NCBI GenBank assembly: GCA_036940085.1
Contig: JALLBK010000367.1
Coordinates: 1-25,446, forward strand
Direction: 5' to 3'
DNA length: 25,446 bases
From: Discostella pseudostelligera
Taxonomy: Eukaryota > Bacillariophyta > Thalassiosirophyceae > Thalassiosirales > Thalassiosiraceae
Shown: piece by piece, positions 19,662 to 25,446 of the stretch
Numbering within the stretch: the stretch's first letter is position 1
How the letters are laid out: each line of letters opens with the position of its first letter
Notes under the pieces: generated by a model
Database searches by the model: none
Told to the model about the DNA's origin: nothing
The model's input: only the letters and a program-made list of their open reading frames with translations
Translations under genes and position numbers: made by a program

Positions 19662-20264
19662 TCAATTGTTCACTTTCCTATCAAAGATGAGCGTACTCGG
19701 AGCTCTCCCGAACCCATGAGGAAGATCACCCTCGTCCAAACCCAAAGTCTGCACAGCAATGATTTTTACCAACGCCAAGTGATGGATAGCATGGTGTACC
19801 GCAAATCCTAACTCACGCCCGACGGTTGAAGGAAAACCAATCTCGGCATCAGAATCAGCTGATAAATTGAAATAGGCCATGAGAGGAGTTGTTACTACAC
19901 TCTCATTTCTTCCAGTCTGTAGAGATTGGAACACATCCACCACATCGACGATTCGTTGCCGCGACATGACCATATCTTTCTCGAGAGTGCCACCCCTAAC
20001 TCGAAGATCGTAGTGTAGTTCTCGTCCCTGAGAAGATGCATTGTTAGTATCCGAAGAGCTTGCAAGAAGTGCAGCCAACTCAACGTGATCCATTGAATGT
20101 CGATAGTGTTGCCCGATGGATGCACCCACAAATGGACAAACTTTGGTGAATTGATCTGCCGCTGCACTTGCGCCATGTCGGCCTACCAGAAGATCAAGGA
20201 GAGCGATCTTTTGAGTTAATAGGGCGATATTAGATCGAATCAACGGTTGGAGAATGCCTGTCAT
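19662..20264 (-). CDS. DinB-like (four-helix bundle) domain protein
   Basis: 200 aa, single exon. It resembles bacterial-type DinB-like proteins, a four-helix-bundle superfamily that often binds a divalent metal through histidines and includes thiol-dependent transferases. Visible signature: IGQHYRHSMDHVELA (50-64, with H53, H56 and H60); a middle helix with acidic and basic residues; then VGRELGFAVHHAIHHLALV (148-166, with H157, H158, H161 and H162); and GFGRAPSTL near the end, a typical closing block of this group. No transit peptide, signal peptide or membrane segment is seen; a cytosolic location is likely. The name DinB reflects fold similarity and does not imply DNA damage response. The substrate is unknown. 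It is transcribed away from malate synthase across a 596-bp region and in the same direction as CC2D2A. Confidence 0.8.
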   Translation of the reverse strand: MTGILQPLIRSNIALLTQKIALLDLLVGRHGASAAADQFTKVCPFVGASIGQHYRHSMDHVELAALLASSSDTNNASSQGRELHYDLRVRGGTLEKDMVMSRQRIVDVVDVFQSLQTGRNESVVTTPLMAYFNLSADSDAEIGFPSTVGRELGFAVHHAIHHLALVKIIAVQTLGLDEGDLPHGFGRAPSTLIFDRKVNN

Positions 20265-20860
20265 TATCGAACAATGGGAGAGAGAGGCGGATGATTGCTA
20301 AGTGAAAGGAGGGAAAGGAAAGATGAAAGGAGTAGGCGATAGCGATAGGACGATTATTTTGCAATGGTTGATGTTGACTTGTTGAGCTACTTATCTAGCT
20401 AGGTATCGTACGCGGCGAGAGAGGCCGGCAGCGTCGTCTCTCCGTCGGGACTTTTGGATCTTGGCGATTCGAGATCTTTGATTGGCGATATTGAAGATGA
20501 ATCTTTGCTTTTCCCGCCAGTTTTGAAAAGATCTAGAGAAGAAGATCCAAGAGCGGGGCGCGCCATTTTTAACAATGGCGGGAAGCCAATTATTTTGGCG
20601 CGAACACTGTATTCTGGATTCTGGATTTGGATTTGGCTGGATGGTGTCCTTCGTTTCATGCATGGCGTCATCGACGCCGACGCCATCATTCACCCCACCC
20701 AACCCCATGACAACATCGATCATCGACATCGACATCGAACCTTGCATCATTGACACTCCTTCAATTGTCGGTGTCGAATTAGCCTGCATATTGCTCTCAT
20801 AAATTGCTGCATTTCAGAGTACCAATCCTCCAATAGATACACCTTCGTCTCACTAACATC
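20265..20860. promoter_or_regulatory. Divergent region between DinB-like gene and malate synthase
   Basis: 596 bp without a convincing gene. Features seen are a cluster of E2F-like motifs at 20509-20605 (separate entry), an 8-bp palindrome GGCGCGCC at 20557-20564, and a small CATCGA-type repeat at about 20713-20740. Overlapping open frames on both strands (about 20390-20800) have no recognisable domain and look like chance. Confidence 0.5.
20509..20605. promoter_or_regulatory. Cluster of E2F-like motifs, partly inverted
   Basis: TTTTCCCGCCAG (20509-20520), TGGCGGGAAG (20576-20585) and TTTTGGCGCGAAC (20593-20605), with GGCGCGCC between them at 20557-20564. The first is inverted relative to the other two. 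The third is a canonical E2F site. The cluster is about 245 bp from the DinB-like start and 255 bp from the malate synthase start, so either or both genes could be targets. Confidence 0.55.
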
Positions 20861-22907
20861 ATGGAAGCCCGATCGACGTCAGTCCATGTCGAAGTCCACG
20901 CACCCATCTGCGCCGCTGCTGCCGAGATCCTAACGCCCGATTCATTGCGCTTTGTTGGCTACCTTTGCCACAAGTTCGAAGATCGTCGTCAGGCTTTGTT
21001 GAATGCGCGGGTGAGCAGGGCGCTCGAGTTTGATAGTGGTGCCTTGCCTCATTTTGAGGGTACTGGGAAGAGTGGCGGGACGATGAGAGTGCCTCATTCT
21101 CATGCCACCGAGGATCCTCATTGGCAGTGTGCTCCGATTCCTGACGAAGTTAAGGATCGTCGTGTGGAGATCACCGGGTGAGTGTGATTGCATGAATTGT
21201 ACCAGTCATTCTTTCTTTCTTCATTCATTCTTCTCATGTGTATATGATTTGTTTACTCTTAGCCCCGTTGATCGCAAAATGGTGATCAATGGTCTCAATT
21301 CCGGGGCGAACGTCTACATGGCCGACTTTGAAGGTATGTGGTATTTAGTTTAGAGATTCCATTGATGTCCACTTCGTTATTGCACCTAACCCTTGCCATA
21401 TCACCATCATCATTACGACAGATTCTACTTCACCCACATGGTCGAACCTCACTGAAGGCCAACGCAATCTTCGTGATGCAGTACATGGCAAAATTTCGTA
21501 CACGAACCCCTCCACTGGAAAAGTCTACGCTCCAAAAGACAAGACTTCTATCTTGTTTGTTCGTCCTCGTGGCTGGCATCTTGACGAAGCGCATGTGACA
21601 GTGAACGGCAGAGTGGCATCCGGTAGTTTGTTTGATTTTGGCTTGTACTTTTTCCACAATGTGCATGCATTGCTGCAGAAAGGATCTCGTCCCTACTACT
21701 ACTTGCCTAAGTTGGAACACTATTTGGAGGCGAGGTTGTGGAATGATGTTTTCCTAACCGCACAGAGCTACTTTGGAGTGCCGTCTGGAACTATCAGAGC
21801 AACCGTGCTTCTGGAGACCATCACTGCGGCGTTCCAAATGGAAGAGATATTGTATGAGCTTCGAGCTCATTCGTTGGGATTGAATTGTGGACGTTGGGAT
21901 TACTTATTCTCCTACATCAAAAAGTTTAAGTGCCACGCTGACAAGATAGCTCCGGATAGATCTCATTTAACTATGACCGAAACGCCTCTGCTCAAGGCAT
22001 ACGTCGATCGCCTGATCTACATTTGTCACAAACGAGGCACATTCGCGATGGGAGGGATGGCAGCTCAAATTCCCATTAAAGGAAATCCTGCTGCGAACGA
22101 GGAGGCCATGGCGAGGATTAAGAAGGATAAGATACGAGAAGCGCTAGCAGGTCATGATGGAACATGGGTGGCTCACCCTGCCTTGGTCTCGGTCGCAAAA
22201 GCTGTGTTCGATGAGTACATGCCATCTTTCAACCAAATCAACTCAAGCCCAGGCCTAGAGGGCAAGGACGTGAAAGAATCAGACTTGTTGAAGCTCAGGG
22301 TAGTTCCAAAGGGACAGGCGATTACGAGTGATGGACTTCAAAAGGGGTGAGTAGTTCTTTAATGGGTGAACTTCTTCTATTCACTCATTCTCGGGAACCA
22401 AAGCTGATCACTAATCATTATCTCGTTGAAAAATCTATCGGATCGATAGTGTGTCAATAGTTCTCGCCTACACTGAGGCGTGGCTACGCGGAGTTGGGTG
22501 CATTCCATTGAACCACCATATGGAGGATGCAGCAACTGCGGAAATTAGCCGTGCTCAAATCTGGCAGTGGAAGCATCATGGAGTGCAGACCGAGGATGAT
22601 GGAATAGTCATTACAGCAAAAAGAATTTCAAATCTGGTCCGTGAAGAGGTGGCTCGTCGCACTGGTGGTGAGGACAGGGGCAAATGGTTCCTAGCTGGGA
22701 AATTGGTAAGCACACTTAGTACTTTTTCCGCAGTGAATGAAATACGATCTCACTCTCGACATTCCACTCATCTTTCTTTAGGTGGAAGACATGCTGACAA
22801 AGGACAAGCTTGATGACTTTTTGACATCGGTGTGCTACCCACACATCCTTACGACGAAGTATGAAGGCGATATCATCCCTGAGGACGACCTGGTCTCGAA
22901 GCTGTAA
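20861..22907 (+). CDS. MS: Malate synthase, peroxisomal (glyoxylate cycle)
   Basis: Condenses glyoxylate with acetyl-CoA to malate, the second specific step of the glyoxylate cycle. Five exons: 20861-21177, 21263-21333, 21422-22346, 22450-22705 and 22782-22907. The GT-AG introns are 85, 88, 103 and 76 nt, with phases 2, 1, 2 and 0. Product 564 aa, normal for malate synthase A. Key blocks: [16 protein letters not shown] across intron 1; MADFEDSTSPTW across intron 2; [11 protein letters not shown] with the catalytic Arg; [50 protein letters not shown]; and EAWLRGVGC, then [13 protein letters not shown] with the catalytic Asp region. The protein ends EDDLVSKL; the terminal SKL is a type 1 peroxisomal targeting signal, so peroxisomal localisation is likely. 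The start ATG follows ACATC and begins directly before the family's LRFV block, with no presequence. Confidence 0.96.
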
Positions 22908-23480
22908 TGCAACATCAGTCCTGTCTTCCGTCCAAATGTTTGAGAATACCATTAGTGCATGTATTTTTCCGATGAACGAGTATCGTATAGAATTGAAATA
23001 AAAGGAAATATCTTCTAGTCCGATACGATCATAGGAGTATCACCACTGTCCTAATCATCATCAATCATCAACATTAGATGTGGTATTGCTTCGAGCCAAA
23101 CATACTCAAATATCGCACATGGTAAGAGAAGTCGATGCCACGTGGATTCTGCACCATTCTGCCACTGCCACGTGGAATTGACGACTTTGACACACCCTGC
23201 CACGTGGAATTTCATGGGCAGATTGCAGATTGCACTACTTAGCTCGTGATTACACAACATGGCATTGGCAAGCCGCAGGCCACCGCAAACATCCATCATT
23301 TGATCGATACCATTCCCGCCCAACCGCCTATTGCTGCCGTCAATCTCACTCCCTGCCGTGTCGTCTCATTGGCGTTGATTTGGCTCCGTCATATTTCCAA
23401 ACGTTAGCGTTGGAGAATCATCCAACATCGATATCGACACTCATCCTTTCGACGCGAATATCTCACCGACACTCTACAAA
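22908..23480. promoter_or_regulatory. Malate synthase 3' flank and Derlin promoter region
   Basis: 573 bp without a gene. The first 100 bp or so is the malate synthase 3' UTR, with an AT-rich GAAATAAAAGGAAAT stretch at about 22995. Three copies of GCCACGTGG lie at 23137-23207 (separate entry). A weaker E2F-like ATTCCCGCCCAAC is at 23312-23324. The rest is probably Derlin promoter and 5' UTR. Confidence 0.5.
23137..23207. promoter_or_regulatory. Three CACGTG (G-box/E-box) elements upstream of Derlin
   Basis: GCCACGTGG occurs at 23137-23145, 23167-23175 and 23199-23207, each preceded by T and followed by A (TGCCACGTGGA). Spacing is 30 and 32 bp, near three helical turns. The core CCACGTGG is palindromic and fits bZIP or bHLH binding sites. 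In plants and animals, CACG-containing elements (ERSE, UPRE) drive ER-stress genes such as Derlin. The array ends 273 bp before the Derlin ATG. Its use in ER stress here is inference. Confidence 0.6.
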
Positions 23481-24329
23481 ATGCCACCTGCCCACAACGT
23501 ACAAGGCTTGGACGATACTGGTGGCCCACAGGCTTGGTTCCAATCGCTCCCCCTTGTCACGCGATACTGGTTTGGCGCGGCCCTAATGACCACTTGTGCA
23601 GCGAACTTTGGTATGATCTCCCCCATGAAACTAGTGTACATTTGGGATAACGTTTGGAACGACTTCGAAATCTGGCGCTTTTTAACACCGTTCCTCTTCA
23701 TTGGGTCGTTTAGCTTTCCGACGTTGATCACGTTGTACATGCTGCAGAGCTACAGTCAACGGTATGAAATGGAGCCATACAATACGGGTGCCGGGGGAGG
23801 CACGGCGGACTATGTCTTCGCATTGATATTCGGGATTGTGATGATCTTTGTTACGTATCCATTTGCGACTGCGTTGATTCCATTGCCACCCATTTTCGCG
23901 AGGACGTTGATGTTCTTTGTACTATACACCTGGAGCAAACGACATCCTACAGCTCAAACTGCGATATGGGGAGTACAATTTAAGGCAATCTACTTACCGT
24001 TTGCCACGTTGGGCTTGGAGATACTGATGGGACACTTGTATTCAGATATATTGCACGGTATCGCAGTAGGACATTTATATTACTTCTTGGTGGATGTCGT
24101 ACCCCTCGTCTACGGGAAGGATGTGTTGCACACGCCTCAGTTCCTGATCGACAAATTGGGTGTAGGCGCATATGTTGCACCTACCCCTGCAGCGAATGCT
24201 GGTGGCAGGATGGGTGGTATTGGAAATAATACGTGGCAGGCACCAGGAAGAGTCAATCCACCGACGAACCCAGCAGGGCCAGCGCGTGGATATAACTGGG
24301 GATCAGGAGGCCAAAGGCTGGGTTCTTGA
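23481..24329 (+). CDS. DERL: Derlin (Der1-like ERAD protein)
   Basis: Rhomboid-like pseudoprotease of the ER membrane that helps move misfolded proteins to the cytosol for proteasomal degradation. Single exon, 282 aa. It shows the family start (AWFQSLPLVTRYWF); the first TM and the luminal loop with the WR motif (EIWRFLTPFLF, W65-R66); LQSYSQRYEMEPYNTG then GTADYVF; several hydrophobic spans through residue 210; a rhomboid-like GHLYSDILHGIAVGHLYYFL (184-203); and no catalytic Ser-His dyad is evident. The Gly/Pro-rich C-terminal tail ends YNWGSGGQRLGS, matching the SHP box that recruits the AAA ATPase p97/Cdc48. There is no N-terminal bipartite plastid signal, so it is the host ER Derlin and not the symbiont-derived sDer1 of the periplastidal membrane; that distinction is inferred from the N-terminus only. 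Confidence 0.95.
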   Translation: MPPAHNVQGLDDTGGPQAWFQSLPLVTRYWFGAALMTTCAANFGMISPMKLVYIWDNVWNDFEIWRFLTPFLFIGSFSFPTLITLYMLQSYSQRYEMEPYNTGAGGGTADYVFALIFGIVMIFVTYPFATALIPLPPIFARTLMFFVLYTWSKRHPTAQTAIWGVQFKAIYLPFATLGLEILMGHLYSDILHGIAVGHLYYFLVDVVPLVYGKDVLHTPQFLIDKLGVGAYVAPTPAANAGGRMGGIGNNTWQAPGRVNPPTNPAGPARGYNWGSGGQRLGS

Positions 24330-24427
24330 AGCCTGACGGAGAACTCGCCTAAATTTGTATCATCGCATTGAGCACAGGTATCTACAGGCATTCAGATCGG
24401 GATCGTTTGAAAAAAATAGAATTTATA
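24330..24427. other. Convergent spacer between Derlin and the PLP-enzyme gene
   Basis: 98 bp between convergent stops, AT-rich, with GAAAAAAATAGAATTTATATT near 24408-24428. The 3' UTRs of both genes are short or overlap. Confidence 0.5.
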
Positions 24428-25441
24428 TTACAAAGAAACTGATGATGAAATCAATTCACAATACCGCATCATATCAACATTGCCGCCTGATATTACTACA
24501 CCACAATTACTCTGTTTAGGGATTTCTCCAGTCTTTACCATTTTCCTCAATCCTGCCAATCCTAAACAACCCGTAGGTTCAACCACCATTTTCATCCTTT
24601 CTCCGAAAAACTTCATTTCCTGAACAAGCTCTTCATCTGAGACCGTAATTATCTGCGATACATGACGTTTCATAATGGCAAAGGTCAATTCACCCAAATG
24701 CGGAGTTTGTGCTCCATCGGCGATCGTTTGTGGAGTCTCAATGGTTATTATACGTCCCTGCTGCAATGATTGTTGTGCATCATTTCCAGTTTCGGGTTCC
24801 ACTCCAATTACCTTTGTATTTGGAGACAAAGCATTGACAGCGAGACATATCCCACTAATGAGACCTCCTCCTCCAACACAGACAAAGAGATAGTCGAGAT
24901 TTATGTCTTTGGATTGTAAGTCTTCAATCATCTCTTTGCCGGCAGTGCCTTGGCCCGCTATCACATATTTATGATCATATGGTGGAATGAAAACCATACC
25001 CTCTGATGGTAGTGTTTTTGCGACTCGTTCCGCAACTTCATCTCTCTTTTCTTTGTACCGATCGTAATAAACAATGTCGCCGCCATAAGATTGTGTCGCT
25101 TTCAACTTGAGCGGTGGAGCATCCTTCGGCATAATTATAGTAGATTTTACCCCATGTAGTGTCGAAGCAAGGGCAATAGCCTGTGCATGATTTCCACTTG
25201 AATATGTGAGGACATGTCTAAGCTTCCCGCCGCTATTGTATTGGTTGATGGAATTGTAGGCACCGCGAAACTTGAATGCGCCCATGCGTTGCATGTTCTC
25301 GCACTTCACGAAGACCTTCACGCCAAGCTCGCTGTCAAGGGTGGAGCTGGTGTCGATGCGGGTATGATGAGCGACCCCGCGGAGGACAGCAGAAGCATCT
25401 GCTACATCTTGGTAAGTCGGAAGATCGCCGTCGGCGGCCAT
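24428..25441 (-). CDS. Serine racemase / threo-3-hydroxyaspartate dehydratase-like PLP enzyme
   Basis: Fold-type II pyridoxal-phosphate enzyme of the serine/threonine dehydratase family, 337 aa, about the size of human serine racemase (340). Visible residues: PLP lysine K57 in MGAFKFRGAYN; YSSGNHAQA with S82, the position of the second catalytic base of serine racemase (biosynthetic threonine dehydratases usually have Ala there); the glycine-rich phosphate loop VGGGGLISG (189-197); a divalent cation site E215/D221 in VEPETGND; and SGGN (318-321) near the pyridine nitrogen. It lacks the C-terminal ACT regulatory domain of IlvA. It could racemise L-/D-serine, deaminate serine, or act on threo-3-hydroxyaspartate like yeast SRY1; sequence alone does not decide. 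The start ATG lies 5 nt from the window edge, so promoter and any upstream exon are not visible. No targeting peptide is seen. Confidence 0.9.
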   Translation of the reverse strand: MAADGDLPTYQDVADASAVLRGVAHHTRIDTSSTLDSELGVKVFVKCENMQRMGAFKFRGAYNSINQYNSGGKLRHVLTYSSGNHAQAIALASTLHGVKSTIIMPKDAPPLKLKATQSYGGDIVYYDRYKEKRDEVAERVAKTLPSEGMVFIPPYDHKYVIAGQGTAGKEMIEDLQSKDINLDYLFVCVGGGGLISGICLAVNALSPNTKVIGVEPETGNDAQQSLQQGRIITIETPQTIADGAQTPHLGELTFAIMKRHVSQIITVSDEELVQEMKFFGERMKMVVEPTGCLGLAGLRKMVKTGEIPKQSNCGVVISGGNVDMMRYCELISSSVSL

Positions 25442-25446
25442 GGCCA

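Noticed and set aside
20391..20802. Overlapping frames on both strands upstream of malate synthase
   Set aside because: No recognisable motif, they overlap each other, and they cover the E2F-like cluster; more likely promoter sequence.
23137..23207. Regularly spaced repeats reminiscent of a CRISPR array
   Set aside because: Only three 9-bp copies in a eukaryotic promoter; unit length and context fit transcription-factor sites.
23481..24329. Derlin as the symbiont-derived sDer1 of the SELMA translocon
   Set aside because: No N-terminal bipartite targeting sequence and a normal SHP box at the C-terminus; the host ER form is more likely.

Overview
The window reads as nuclear DNA of a photosynthetic stramenopile, most likely a centric diatom. 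The genes are eukaryotic, tightly packed on both strands, and broken by short canonical GT-AG introns of 75-131 nt (14 inferred from reading-frame continuity and conserved motifs). One gene carries a domain I recall as DUF6824, which is abundant in diatoms. Another is a homologue of CC2D2A, a ciliary transition-zone protein. That points to a lineage that still makes a flagellated stage; centric diatoms do (sperm) and pennate diatoms do not. The lineage call is inference; no rRNA or marker gene is present.

Layout, left to right: a (ATGCTC)9 repeat at the edge; a DEAD-box RNA helicase (-, 2 exons); a class II fructose-bisphosphate aldolase (+, 3 exons, no targeting peptide); a 1 kb gap; a DUF6824 protein (+, 1 exon); the sulfhydryl oxidase ERV1 (-, 3 exons), head to head with holocytochrome-c synthase HCCS (+, 1 exon); an unknown two-span membrane protein (-), head to head with the replicative helicase subunit MCM4 (+, 2 exons); CC2D2A (-, 5 exons); a DinB-like protein (-), head to head with malate synthase (+, 5 exons, ends in SKL); Derlin (+, 1 exon); and a serine racemase/dehydratase-like PLP enzyme (-) that starts 5 nt inside the right edge.

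Functional links: ERV1 and HCCS both act in the mitochondrial intermembrane space and both use cytochrome c, and they share a 283-bp divergent promoter. The MCM4 promoter has three E2F-like motifs (TTTGGCGGGA core) spaced 33-34 bp. Similar E2F-like motifs cluster at three other intergenic sites (about 4.7 kb, 9.1 kb and 20.5 kb), two of them not next to a known cell-cycle gene. Upstream of Derlin are three copies of the palindrome-containing GCCACGTGG, spaced 30 and 32 bp.

I saw no tRNA, rRNA, CRISPR array, transposon or virus-like gene. The best candidates for a second look are CC2D2A (including an in-frame UAG that needs a 99-nt intron), the ERV1/HCCS pair, and the E2F-like and CACGTG arrays.
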